A DNA stretch of 64,000 bases from Antedon mediterranea. Taxonomy: Eukaryota; Echinodermata; Crinoidea; Comatulida; Antedonidae. The notes under the pieces were generated by a model. That model made no database searches, was not told where the DNA came from, and saw only the letters and a program-made list of their open reading frames with translations. The position numbers were made by a program, and so were the translations under genes. Position 1 is the stretch's first letter, and every line of letters starts with the position of its first letter. Location: NCBI RefSeq assembly GCF_964355755.1, contig NC_092676.1, positions 7,298,288 to 7,362,287 of the forward strand, given 5' to 3'. Positions 44,188 through 64,000 of this stretch are shown here, one piece after another.

Positions 44188-47100
44188 ATGACAGCTTCTT
44201 TACGAAAATTTAAAAAGTCTGATTTTGAGTCAGGAGGACAACCATTAGGTAGCAGTGTTGTATTGAAAACATGTACTAAGTCTGGAGGTAAATTAGTTGT
44301 GAAGAGGGTGATTGCATCAGATAGCAAGGTAGAAATGTTGGTAGGCCTACAACACAGAAATATTGTCAGTCTACTAGGAAAAATAAACTATGGAATGGAG
44401 ACAGGCTTAGTTTTTGAGTACGCGATTCATGGTAATCTGTATGAATTGATAGATAAAGCACCAACCAGTATTTGCTTACCGTCGTTAAGCTTTTGCAAAC
44501 AGGCAACACGAGCAGTTGCCTACATCCACGAAAAAAATATGACACATCGGAAAATAAAATCAGCAAGTTTTTTAGTTTTTGGAAATGTTATTAAACTTGC
44601 TGATTTCAATTTGTCAGAAAAAAACACTGATGTTTTTTCAGCAGTAGGCCCGAAGGTAAGTAGCTTTAGAGATGATATGTGTTGGATGTCTCCAGAGGTT
44701 TTGAATGACAATGAAGACATTGATCACTTTAAATCGGATGTATACTCATTGGCAATTGTCTTGTGGCAGTTGTATCATATGCAGAGCCCATATAAAGGGT
44801 GGAATATTGAGGCGATATTCAATCACGTGGCTGCGAGGAAAGATCATCTAGAAATTGACACAGAATGTTGCCAAGAATTTACTAGTATGTTGCTGAGCTG
44901 TTGGAAGAAAGACCCATCTCTGAGGTTAACCGCCAATGAAATGTTAAGGTCGATCAACAAAGTAATTGTTGCTAACAATGCATCAGAAGGAACAGAAACA
45001 TCAGATACGGTAAGAATGAGTTCTCAAAGATGGAATTCGAAACAGAATATCAATTAAAATTGGAAGAAAATGCTTATTTTTAGAGTTTTTAATACGTAGT
45101 GTGGGGTAGTCCTACAGTAACACCTAACTTGCAATGTTGTCACAATCATTTTCATCACAATGAAGTGGTTGCAGATACCACCATTATTTCAGTGGTTTCT
45201 AAGGAATGGCTGTAAATTTTAATTATGCAAATTGGACTACTTGGCCAAAAATGGACGAATGTTTTGTAGCGTTTAAAAAACATGCAATTTCAAAATGATT
45301 TGTGTATTTCAACGGAGACATTTTAATGAACAAGATAATATAAAACAGACTCCTAAAAATGTTGTTTATTGTTAGCAAACATTATTATAAATGGATCTGT
45401 TATAATTAAAATAAAATGGTTCATTACCTTTGATGTTTTCACTCCTGCAGGGGTGAAATAACCGTTCAATCATCTCTTTCGACTGATGTAATTTACACAA
45501 AATATTATGATTAAAATGATATTATCAAACTTTTTAGGGTAACAATTTTATTTTTGCATTGTAATCGTATTCATTTTATATATATTTATTTCTGTCTTTT
45601 TCAAACACAAGGTAATACCGGTTAAATGTAAATTTAGAACCTGGCCACGATGTAGAGAGCCGCAGTTGGACGACCACCGAGTTGATAAAGTACGGCCCGT
45701 ATCAGAGTAAGTTCTACGGTGGCTGATTTCTACGGGTGGCTGATTTCCGCCAAAGAAAATAATTATTTTATAATAATACGGCGTTATAACGCCATAATTA
45801 GGGCGTTATAACGCCGTATTAGGGCGTTATAACGCCGTAATAGGGCGTTATAACGCCGTAATTTAGGGCGTTATAACGCCCTAAATATACAATTTTCACA
45901 CATACATGCGCATGCGTAGTACATCAACAAACCTCTCAGCGCATTCACAGATTTTAGAAAGTCACGTGGTATATTACTGGCCATCTCTGTGTCCAACTAT
46001 GCCTATGTAGTGTATGGAATCGAGTCATTTGCTTAAAAAATGTATAACATTATTCACGAGGTTTTAAATATCTAATATCAAAACAATTGTTTAAAGGTTT
46101 TTGTTAAGATAACGCAATTATAAAGTTACTGCAGGGAAGAGTTAAATTACAATTTAACTCTTCCCTGGTTACTGCGAAGATTATTTTAAACAACGAAATG
46201 TAAAAACAATGCATTAAGTTAAATGGAATACAGCTATTTTGTTTGTTTAAAATCATCAAAATAATATTATTATTTTAACAAAAACCTTTAAACGAATTGA
46301 TTCAATCCATCCATTCAAAGTCGTCGCAACTGTTATGGCTCTGGGTTTGTTGATGTACTACGCATGCGCATGTACATGTACGCGTGAACGGATTGTATAA
46401 TTATATTATATAACGCCGTATTATTATAAAATAATGTTTTCTTTGGCGGAAATCAGCCACCGTATATTTGTAACGACTTGACTTCTTTTCTTGAAATAAA
46501 TGTGTTATTTGTATATAAATAAACCCTGTCGTCGCTCATGCTATAAACTCATCACCATAGTTCATTATCATTTTTAAATATTACGAAATAATAACTGTTC
46601 TTTTTTATAGATCATATCAAATACCAACTGAAGAGGAAAAAGAGAAGTTCAGGAATTTTCTCAAAGAGTTTAGTGATAAATACAGTTCGCCTAGTAAGTA
46701 CCGCTGGATGCGTTTCCTTCTATCCGATATATTAAACATCGCATGTCTATCCCGCAAAAACATTCCTTGTCTTGAATTATTTAATGAACTTCACGCAAGA
46801 GGTAACATTTCATATGACAATGTGAGTATTCTTGAAGAAATTGCCGAAGTAACCGGGCAGCATTTAGCCATAGTGGTTGTACGTAAGTACAAAGAATGTT
46901 GCCGAAATCATGTTATGACGAGGAATCATACATTGACAAAATATCGCAAAGGATTCTTTCAGTCTCTTAATGAAATGGATGAAAATCGGTTTCCGACTCT
47001 GCTTGCTTGTTATGAACTTGAGCCTGATGATATCAGCAATATTTGGGATTTAGTTTTTTACTTGGAGAAAGAAAACAGGTTGAACTGTCATACTGACAAA

Positions 47101-47763
47101 GTTAAATTCGCAAAACTGCTAAACAAAAAAGCAGAAAGTCTATTTTTGGTAAGTAACATTTTATAAATTCTCTATTTAAATAAATAAAGTAATATGAACT
47201 TTAATAGAAATCTTTCTAAAATTGAAGAACAAATGAAAACGCTCACAAATTGAATCGAACTAGCACAGGCCTATTGACTGAACACCAACTTGAGACTAGA
47301 TATATAAACTACAGATTTATTGACTGATAGACTTTTAAATAGGTTTTACCATTCCAAATATGAATTACAATTATTTTGTATGGAGAGAGATTAAGAAAGG
47401 GTAGAAAGAGTACCCTTTTAAAAATGAATTGAAGGTACTGTATATTAGAATTATACAGTACTGTATTATTCGAATAACTCAAAAAGGCCTTGGATATACA
47501 CACAAAACATTGTATTAACAACACAATTATATTAGTAGTAGAATTAATTGACTACTAAGCATTTTTAATGCATCACTGTGCTTTGTTTGTTAACCAACCC
47601 CCTCCTTAACAAATGCCTCGAGGGGTTTATTCGAATTAAGTACAGCATCGGTGTTCTTCTTTTACATGTCGAGTGGGTGAGTATACATTATAACGTAAAA
47701 AATGATGAAAATATTTGTAATTAGTTTCCTTTTGCATTACAGGACAGTTTGAACGAAGTTTGA
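44188..47763 (+). CDS. Pseudokinase fused to tandem death-effector-like domains
   Basis: Four exons, 44188-45009, 45612-45706, 46611-47148 and 47743-47763, join in phase 0, 2, 0 and give 491 aa. Residues about 15-265 are a kinase fold: VVK (K39), HRNIV, a helix with YIHEKNMTHRK, then ADFN, MSPE (168-170), SDVYSLAIVLW, and LRLTANEM. The catalytic loop reads HRKIKSAS, so the proton-acceptor Asp is Lys122 and the metal-binding Asn is Ser127. DFG is DFN, and the Gly loop is degenerate. It should be inactive. Residues about 315-400 resemble a death-effector domain (FRNFLKEF, WMRFLLSDIL, LELFNELHARGNIS, SILEEIAEVTG, VVRKYKE). Residues about 415-480 look like a second (YRKGFFQSLNEM, ISNIWDLVFYLEKENRL, KFAKLL). 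Probably a cell-death or immune adaptor. Domain calls are by eye. Confidence 0.82.
45715..46464. mobile_element. 750-bp foldback element with TACGGTGGCTGATTTC ends
   Basis: The left end TACGGTGGCTGATTTCTACG is followed by a second GGTGGCTGATTTCCGCCAAAG; the right end reads CTTTGGCGGAAATCAGCCAC then CGTA. Further inverted pairs lie inside (GCGCATGCGTAGTACATCAA at 45908 on, and its complement near 46350-46374). Other internal features: a run of GGCGTTATAACGCC palindromes (45779-45890), and a 35-bp hairpin with GGGAAGAGTTAAATT arms (46134-46168). In intron 2 of the pseudokinase gene, starting 8 nt past the exon. Confidence 0.88.
45779..45890. repeat. Tandem palindromes GGCGTTATAACGCC
   Basis: Five perfect or near-perfect palindromic units with spacing of about 21 bp, joined by GTATTAG or GTAATAG. 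They lie in the left half of the foldback element. Confidence 0.92.
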
Positions 47764-50054
47764 GTTTAAATTAACTACATATGTAATAACAGCAAATAAC
47801 TTCATCAGGCTTTATTATCTGTATATAGACAGGAGGTTTGTAAATTGAAATGCGTGTTCTGAAAATTAAAGGTCAAATTATAAAGTATTATATTATCATT
47901 TGGACTGATCATCTTACAAGACCGCGATAGGAGCCAGGATCGTTTTTTTTTTTCGAAGAGCTGCAGTCAAATCATTTTTGAAGGGGTAACATTGCTCAGC
48001 TCCCTGCTAGACATGCTGTCACAGTGTCATTTGGCGTTTATTATCGATATCATATAAATATTATAACAAGTACATTCTTGTCATTTGATTGGACGCTTGT
48101 GTGTCACATATGCAAATTACAAATGTTATGTAACACTCTCGACAGTTGTTTACCATATTACTGCATACTGACATTTTTGTTACACCAGTAGGCTTATAAT
48201 TACGTTTCAATGGGTCAATTTAGAAAACTAAATCCCTAAACAAACTTAACTTAATCCTCTAATAATCACTTCATTATGTTGTGAATAATGGTGGCGCTGT
48301 ATTAAAAATATGCGTGCTCATGTTAAAATTATAAATTAATTTTCATTACAATACTGTATTTGAATAATGAAACCCCCGGAATGAAACTTTAAAAAGGTAA
48401 TCATTTTATTATATTATATATAAATATGACTTTATTGTTTTCATTATTTTATATAATTGTTTATTATACAAAGTATTTCCTCCATGGTATTATGTATAGC
48501 AGAAAGCATGCCTGATTTGTATGTAAATGGACGGATTTTTAATAAGACAAACAACTGCAAATAGAAGGTACATTTATTTATTTCAATGACACCAATTTTA
48601 ACAGAGACACACACTTCTATGATAAATAGATACTGTAAGTTAATTGAAAGTTGTTGCTGAGATATTAAACAGACACAATGCAAAAAATATTGCTTTGTCC
48701 ACATTCATTGCACTACATAATATTCTTACTTTAGAAAACATATTAAAAACCTGTATACTAATACTGTACTACCTATGCATTTGTTTTTACTCAAATTGTA
48801 TTAAAACACACCATACTATTACTAGACACAAATACTTAATTATCATATAAAATATTGCATACACTAAACCCATTACAAAAACACATTTAAATTACAAAAA
48901 CTGGACAAATTCAACTAATCATAAAGCAGTTATCGTGGGAAATATTTTGGTGGTTTTTATACAAAAAATTGTTAGTGTCTTTAGTTCTATAAAAATTATG
49001 GTACAATCGTTCATTTTTGGGAAAAAATACTGATGTGGTTAAACACTTGAATCATCTCAACAAGTTGATAAAACATGAGAATTACTTAAAGTCAGTCAAG
49101 GAATGCATTTGTTTTCATTAATTTTTAACACACGTATTTGTAATCACAACCAATACAATTAGATACTGTATGTGGAAAATATGGTGTGCTATAAATATTT
49201 ATAAATAGGCTCATACAGAAATATGGTATTTATAGCCATAAGATATTGTGATTGTGAAGTCCAATGGTATACATGCTACTAATAGGTATAATGATTATAT
49301 TTTTCCATGGGTAAAAATAATAATACCTGATAATTTTATTATATCTAGCTACAGCATTTTATACTAAACAAGTACCTCAAACATTAATACTGCTATTTTA
49401 TAACACTAATCTGAAAGACACTGTATTACTTTAACATAACAACACAACTTTAGCACATTTAGATTCAAATATTGTTTTTACTGATTAAAAATTGTATACA
49501 AAGTTTTTTTTTTAATGTAAATTACATTGTATCAAAATGTTAAAATAATATGGAATATTATCACCAATTTTACAATAATTTTAATCACAAAGAGGGTTTA
49601 AATTCTAGCTGACCCTAAAAAATGAACCTTTAATAACATTTTAAGATGTATTTTGCCAGATTTGTAATGTTTTTTTCTTCATAACTAACAAATATTTGTA
49701 ACATAGCATAGTTGAATAAGATGCATTTAACTACTGTACCTGATGATGTCACAATAATGTATAATTATTGCAATTGTAATTTGTCATAGATAATTGCATT
49801 CTTTTCTGTCCCATTATTACAGGTACAGTTTAATAGTACAGTATTTTAAATTGCATTTGTTTGTGTTAGTAGTTACATAATTGTTAATAAATTTTACAAT
49901 GCCTAAAAACATTTTAAGGAATACTTGAATCAATATCAATAAATAATAAACTAATTTATCAAAGGTATTACTGTATATCATAATCAGTGAATGAATTATT
50001 TATAAAATGATAATTTTAATAAATAACTAGTCAATTAATAAATCAACTAATTAA
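47764..50054. other. Convergent intergenic region, pseudokinase / TMEM35
   Basis: 2.3 kb of AT-rich sequence. It should contain both 3' UTRs. No exon, RNA gene or clear repeat recognised. Confidence 0.6.
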
Positions 50055-50890
50055 TTATTTGTTCTTTTTTAACTCTTCTTTCACTTTTACGCTTTCTTCC
50101 TCTGTTTTCTGTAATCGTTTTCTCTTGGCTATGAACTGATTTTGGAAAGAGATCACCATTCGTCCTATCAACAGCACAGCGATAACAAATATTCCCGAAC
50201 ACCGCCTCATAGGATCTCCGATAGCAACATGGGTGTGTACAACAAAGGCAGTGATAACGAGAAGCATAACGTTTGCTACCATTAGCGACCGTCGGCCTGG
50301 CAAGCATAGCATTCCTATGCCGCCTGCGACCTCTAGGCCACCAGCAAATGTACGATAGTCCTTGCCTTTCAACTTCAATTTCTTCTCCTTCAGAAACGGT
50401 TTAAGCGGGCTAACTTTAGCATACTTGATAAAATGACTTTTCTAAATAATTATAACAAAAAGCATTGATTCTGAATATTTATCTTGAATTAATTTATGAT
50501 GGATTTTTCTTAACTACTAGGCCCTAGGCTAAATAAAATGTAAATATAGGAGAATAATTAAAATCAAGCAAATAGCAGTACCAATTATTCATTCCCTATT
50601 TTAGAATGATAGAAGCCAGTAAAGCCTAGCTGTCTGATTCGTCCGTGTCTCAGGAGGTGGTTTGGTGGGGCGCCCGGATCATGATGTTTTGTTGTTTTAA
50701 CCTATCCTATGGGCCTAGCCTAGGGGCGTGTTTTACTGTCTTTAAACGTATTATAAAAACACCTGTACATTACCAGTGATGAGTGTAGATCTTTGCTGAG
50801 TTTTGGTGTCATTTTAGCAACACCGAATATGATAAAATAGATGCCGACAGCAATCGACAGCAAAGCTACTGCTTTGTTGGAAGAAGCCAT
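50055..50890 (-). CDS. TMEM35: TMEM35 / NACHO-like acetylcholine-receptor chaperone
   Basis: Two coding exons on the minus strand, 50774-50890 and 50055-50441, joined in phase 0, give 167 aa, the same length as human TMEM35A. Seen: N-terminal hydrophobic segment LLSIAVGIYFIIFGVAK followed by MTPKLSKD, then SPLKPFLKEKKLKL, FAGGLEVAGGIGMLCLPGRR, a hydrophobic block VMLLVITAFVVHTHV, GDPMRR, IFVIAVLLIGRMVI, and a charged Lys/Glu tail. The pattern LTPxLSKD ... GxLEVxxGIxM ... PGR ... GDPxxR is that of the TMEM35 family (DoxX-like four-helix membrane proteins). Vertebrate TMEM35A (NACHO) is an ER chaperone for nicotinic receptor assembly; TMEM35B is less studied, and an invertebrate gene may precede that split. 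The long Lys-rich C-terminal tail is a plausible ER-retention signal (ends KKNK). Confidence 0.92.
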
Positions 50891-53800
50891 CTTTCGTCGA
50901 GAAAAAAAATGTGGCACTAAATTAAATAGCGCCACCAACGGTGGCATGTCTAAAAAAACCGTATGTATTAAAACCCCAACTGACACAAAATAAGGCCTAA
51001 AATATTCCCATGTTGTTCAAAATGTATATTTTTCACGCTGCTGCTTTAGCCAGCTACATCCCCAGAGTACTACTCATTGAAGCTATATCAAGCAGCAAGT
51101 TATAGTTCTAGAGGCTGACGTTTTTGATAATTTGTAAACTAGGACAGGTCATGCTCAAATTACAAACCCCAAAGGACGTCTGGGAGAAGAGAGTCTATGA
51201 AAACATTTGCTGATTTTATTTTATTTATTCGACTTCTCACTAACTCAGTTAGAGAAGGATCTGGACCAACAGGTCAGGTGGTAAACACCTCTAAAACGGT
51301 CCAGTCCCAATTTGCACAGTGGTTGTGTGTGACAGTGGCTGTGTTTGTGTGGACTAGTACACCGGGGTAACCCCCTACTCGTCTCGAAAGATTTTTTTTT
51401 ATTTATTCGGTATATAAAAATATATTACAAAACGACAGTCAAGGACTGAAATGAAATGTATTACAAATGACTAAAAATTAGTTAAAATTGCTATAAAAAT
51501 AGAAACATCTTAATAAAATTAGATATCGTACCATATAATTAAAAAAAAACATACATGAATAAAAAACCTTAAAACATTCACTTATCACATATTTAAAAAA
51601 GAGCTAGTGGTGCCTATTAATGTACTGTAGGTGTACTAGGTTCTTTAAAGTGCGCATGAGCTATGTGTACACTGGACCTAGGGTTTATAGTCCTTATCCG
51701 AGAAGACTCGTTCTACCCAGGGGTGGCGCCAGGATCTTCCCGACGCGGGGGCTACAATCCCCGACGAGGGGGCTATGCGAGCGAAGCGAGCATCACAAGG
51801 CTGGGGGGCCAGGGGGCCGCCAAGGGCCCTCGGTGGGGGTCCAGGGGGTGAAGCCCCCGGAAGCAACGCGTTCTAGCGTCATTTGAGGTCATTTTAAGCA
51901 GATTTAGGGTAGCCATTTTTTCCATTTTTTATAATGCATAAATAAAATACTGCGTGCAAAAAAACGATGCGCGATGACTGTTTCAATCCATATTTTTCAA
52001 TTTAAAAAATAAAAGTTCAAAGAAAATTTAGAAAAATAGAGTTGGAGGTCCTGGAAATTGGACTTATTATACTTCAAAACATGAAACAAAATATATAAGT
52101 CCCTATCATGGTTGTGACTAGGCTAAGAAATGTTTGAAAAATAGAGATGTTAGGTCCCGGAAAATGCACTTCTTGTACTTCGAAATATGACCAGCTTTAT
52201 TGTTGGGGCTGAGCTAAGAAAATGTTTAAAACTAGAGCTGCAGGTCTTCAAAAAATTGCATTTTATACTTTGGAAACATCAGGCCCAGAGGCTTAAAAAA
52301 CGCAAGCGTAGACCTTTTTCAGTCGGGGAAATAAGTTTATTCCTCCCAAGTGTATGCCTGCGTACCATCTGGACTTCCGGGTGGTGAGAAATTCATGACA
52401 TACAGGACATTGAAAATTTAATAACTTAGCTATAATAAGATGTTGGCTAAGCGAATATGGCATGTTTTTTTGTTTAGTAATGGATGAAATATTTATTTTA
52501 GGTGCCCCACGGTACAGAAGGTTACTTGTAAATTAAAAAAATTGGTGAACATACGAACAATTAACATAATTCGTTTTTGCTGTAGTGTAGCGCACGTCGA
52601 CACAGTACACGACGTAACCGTCGGTAAACTTCGCCTGGAAAATAACTACAGTACACATTTTGGTCTCTGGATGGAACATGATATCACGACCCAACGTTGA
52701 ACGATTCGTACAACGGGATACCGCCACACAAGTGCGTACCTATAGCTATTGTTTAGTAGTAAGTTAGATCGCTGGCAATAATGAATGCATATAAAGTGCA
52801 TAATATCACTCTGACGTACTCTCACGGTCAATGAAACGTCGAGGTTTTCTAGGCGCTGAAGCTACGAAGTGAACGCGAACGAATTATATTCCCCGACAAA
52901 AAGTACCCGAACCGTCGGTAAACTTCGCCTGGAAAATAACTACATTACACATTTTGGTCCCTGGATGGAACTTGATATCACGCGTCTCGACCCAACGTTG
53001 AACGATTCGTACAAAGGGATACCGCCAGACAAGTGCGTACCTAGCTAATGTTTAGTAGTAAGATCGCTGGCAATAATGAATGCATATAAATTGCATAATA
53101 GCACTCTGACGTACTCTCACGGTCAATGAGACGTCGCGGTTTTCTAGGCGCTGAAGCTACCAAGTGAACGCGAACGTTTTTTACTGTATATTATATTCCC
53201 CGACAAAAAGTACCCGTGTTCCCTTCGGTAACCGTCGGTAAACTTCGCCTGGAAAATAACTACATTACACATTTTGGTCCCTGGATGGAACATGATATCA
53301 CGCGTCTCGACCCAACGGTGAACGATTCGTACAAAGGGATACCGCCAAACAAGTGCGTACTAGCTATTGTTTAGTAGTTAGATCTCTGGCAATAACGAAT
53401 GCATAAAAGTGCATAATAGCCCTCTGACGTACTCTCATGGTCAATGGAACGTCGTGGTTTTCTAGGCGCTGAAGCTATATGAAGTGAACGTGAATTTTTT
53501 TTACTGTATGTTATATTCCCCGACAAAAAGTACCCGTGTTCCCCGACGGGGGGGCTAGGCTCCCCGACGAGGGGGCTAGAGCCCCCGTAGGCCCCCCCCC
53601 CCCGCTGGCGCCACCACTGATTTTGGTCCCTGGATGGAACATGATATCACGCGTCTCGACCCAACGTTGAACGATTCGTACAAAGGGATACCGACAGACA
53701 AGTGCGAACCTAGCTATTGTTTAGAAGTAAGTTAGATCGCTGGCAATAATGAATGCATATAAAGTGCATAATATCACTCTGACGTACTCTCACGGTCAAT

Positions 53801-55308
53801 GAAACGTCGCGGTTTTCTAGGCGCAGAAGCTAGCTACGAAGTGAACGCGAACGCTTTTTACTGTATATTATATTCCCCGACAAAAAGTACCCGTGTTCCC
53901 TTCGGTAACCGCCGGTAAACTTCGCCTGGAAAATAACTACATTACACATTTTGGTCCCTGGATGGAACTTGATATCACGCGAAAGCGTGTCGACCCAACG
54001 TTGAACGATTCGTACAAAGGGATACCGCCAGACAAGTGCGTACCTAGCTAATGTTTAGTAGTAAGTTAGATCGCTGGCAATAAATGAATGCATAAAAGTG
54101 CATAATAGCCCTCTGACGTACTCTCACGGTCAATGGAACGTCGTGGTTTTCTAGGCGCTGAAGCTATATGAAGTGAACGCGAACATTTTTTACTGTATAT
54201 TATATTCCCCGACAAAAAGTACCCGTGTTCCCCGACAGGGGGCTAGGCTCCCCGACGAGGGGGCTAGAGCCCCCGTAGCCCCCCCGCTGGCGCCACCACT
54301 GTCTAAAAGTGATGACAGTAGAATCATATACTAAGTTTCAAGTTCAAAAGTTGTTTGCTGGCGTAAAAGTAGGCCTATTGGAGCTACTGGACCGGACGGA
54401 ATTACCAACAGAGTCATAAATTCGTGTATGTCACCACCCGTCTGTACCGACCTTTTCCCAACTGTTAAACATAAACACATTTTTAACTTTTCAAATTACA
54501 AAAACTGCAGTACAGATCCAAGGATGTGTATTGTCCCACATTCTGTTTCATGATTGGTCTCCGATTTCTAATCTTTTCCTATCGCAGCAAAATTGTGCCA
54601 AAAAACCGGCTAAATAATGCCGCGGCATTATGCCTCGGATGCCGTGTGGGCCTCAATAATGCCAAACATTTTCACGCTGCTATTTTTTTAACGCTTTTCG
54701 AATTTCTAACAAAACGGTGCCGTTCTCCGCTTCGTGAAACGGAACAGGTACGTGTGAATGCCCCTCTTAATTCAAGAAATGCCAACATTGATTATATATG
54801 ACGTCACATTATCGTTCCTGGGTAGATGCGTTTTATAGGTGTCATATTTCTCTGGTGTAACGCGTTAAAAAGGTATTGGACATAATCTTTATTATTTTCT
54901 TGGAATAGAAAAAAAATGAATTTTAAAAATTTAATACAAATATAAAAATTATTTTAAAATATTAATTATTATTATTATATGTAACATTCGGTACACACAA
55001 GCATAAAGACCAGCCAGGGAGTTGTTTTTACAACTCCCTGGACCAGCCTTCATACGGGCCTTCATACCTAAAACTGATAAGGTACGCGTTACACCTCGAG
55101 AGTAGACAACGCAATAATCATTTAGTCAACGGGGGAATCGTCATCGACTCGACCATGCATTTCCATTTCAATTTTGGGTTTTTCGAGGAAGGAAAAAAGA
55201 AGAGTGGTTCTCGAGAAGATTATTCTGTTTTCCCTTTCACCATGTCCATTTTGTAATCAGTATTTGGTATTTTTATTGTAGCCATAGTTTCTTTAATTCA
55301 TAGCAAAT
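50891..55308. promoter_or_regulatory. Head-to-head region of TMEM35 and CTR9, invaded by elements
   Basis: TMEM35 promoter side with TAGGCCTA words; a SINE A fragment (51340-51717); a TTTATTCGGTATATAAAAAT repeat (51390-51490) whose sister is at 35135-35225; the long element at 51718-54301; then CTR9 upstream sequence including a GGGAGTTG/CAACTCCC hairpin near 55016-55044 and a CpG-rich stretch 55080-55160. The frame at 51620-51886 is repeat sequence, not a gene. Confidence 0.5.
51718..54301. mobile_element. 2.6-kb inverted-repeat element with internal satellite
   Basis: The left end CAGGGGTGGCGCCAGG and the right end CTGGCGCCACCACTG are inverted. Both are followed inward by alternating GGGGGCTA / CCCCGACGAGGGGGCTAG blocks. 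Inside, a unit of roughly 300-330 bp starting ACCGTCGGTAAACTTCGCCT (or GCCGGTAAAC) recurs at about 52616, 52914, 53228 and 53907. A further partial unit starts at 53619. A complete right-end block also occurs internally at 53543-53619, so the last 680 bp look like a tandem duplication. No target duplication is clear (GTTCTACC against TCTAAAAG) and there is no transposase frame. Confidence 0.78.
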
Positions 55309-63817
<8,509 letters not shown>

Positions 63818-64000
63818 GTAAACATTATGCTTTATTGAAATACAAAATATTGAGAGACTACATGAAAGCGTGGTTAAACAATGAAAATTGCTATAAACAT
63901 TTTTACAAACACCAAATTATAGACGGTGCTAGGTTAACTTGTTTACTAACATACTCCTGTCTGAGAATGAGCCAGACAGTGGCAGGGAAACATTAGACAG

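Noticed and set aside
46708-47166. Independent gene starting at ATG 46708
   Set aside because: Upstream in-frame residues from 46612 continue the death-effector fold, and the exon joins in phase to 45706 and thence to the pseudokinase exon.
51620-51886. Arg/Gly/Pro-rich open frames
   Set aside because: They run through a SINE fragment and the G/C-rich left end of an inverted-repeat element. Not coding.

Overview
The window is AT-rich nuclear DNA of a metazoan. Spliceosomal introns are everywhere. Orthologues of NSUN4, COQ3, MATCAP, CTU1, Olig, ANKRD42, TMEM35/NACHO and CTR9 are recognisable from translated exons. Death-effector-like domains, dense short repeats and clusters of a TAGGCCTA motif suggest a marine deuterostome, most likely an echinoderm. 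That placement is inference, not proof.

Layout, left to right: 3' part of NSUN4 (+, 1-2883); a small YccV/HspQ-like (hemimethylated-DNA-binding fold) protein with an N-terminal membrane anchor (-, 3925-6617); COQ3 (+, 8030-10053), head-to-head with it; the tubulin tyrosine carboxypeptidase MATCAP (-, 10769-14671); CTU1 (-, 15849-27775), with a 7.4-kb first intron full of nested elements; a single-exon Olig-type bHLH gene (+, 28862-29689); a 4-kb repeat-rich gap; ANKRD42 (-, 33744-38815); an unfamiliar probably active kinase (-, 40110-41851), head-to-head with a pseudokinase fused to tandem death-effector-like domains (+, 44188-47763); TMEM35/NACHO (-, 50055-50890); a 2.6-kb inverted-repeat element with an internal satellite (51718-54301); and the 5' 58% or so of CTR9 (+, 55309-63817), cut by the window end. 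All exon joins were worked out by hand from splice sites and frame. Total lengths agree with known families where I could compare: CTU1 349 aa, TMEM35 167 aa, ANKRD42 505 aa, MATCAP 456 aa.

Most genes are housekeeping and not functionally linked: mitochondrial rRNA modification, ubiquinone synthesis, tRNA thiolation, Paf1 complex, tubulin detyrosination. The part most likely to be new is 40.1-47.8 kb. There, two kinase-fold genes of almost equal size (493 and 491 aa) diverge from one intergenic region. The right-hand one combines a kinase fold lacking the catalytic Asp with two C-terminal death-effector-like domains, which suggests a scaffold in cell-death or immune signalling. A second striking feature is a perfect four-fold 69-bp tandem repeat across an exon-intron boundary of CTR9. 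It quadruplicates a 5' splice site in frame.

The non-coding DNA is dominated by non-autonomous elements: at least two TTAA-flanked MITE families (one nested in the other), a MITE family with CTGTCTACACTATCAAAC ends, several foldback elements (one with a perfect 8-bp target duplication), and two tRNA-derived SINE families. I saw no transposase or reverse transcriptase frame, no true tRNA, rRNA or snRNA gene, and no CRISPR.
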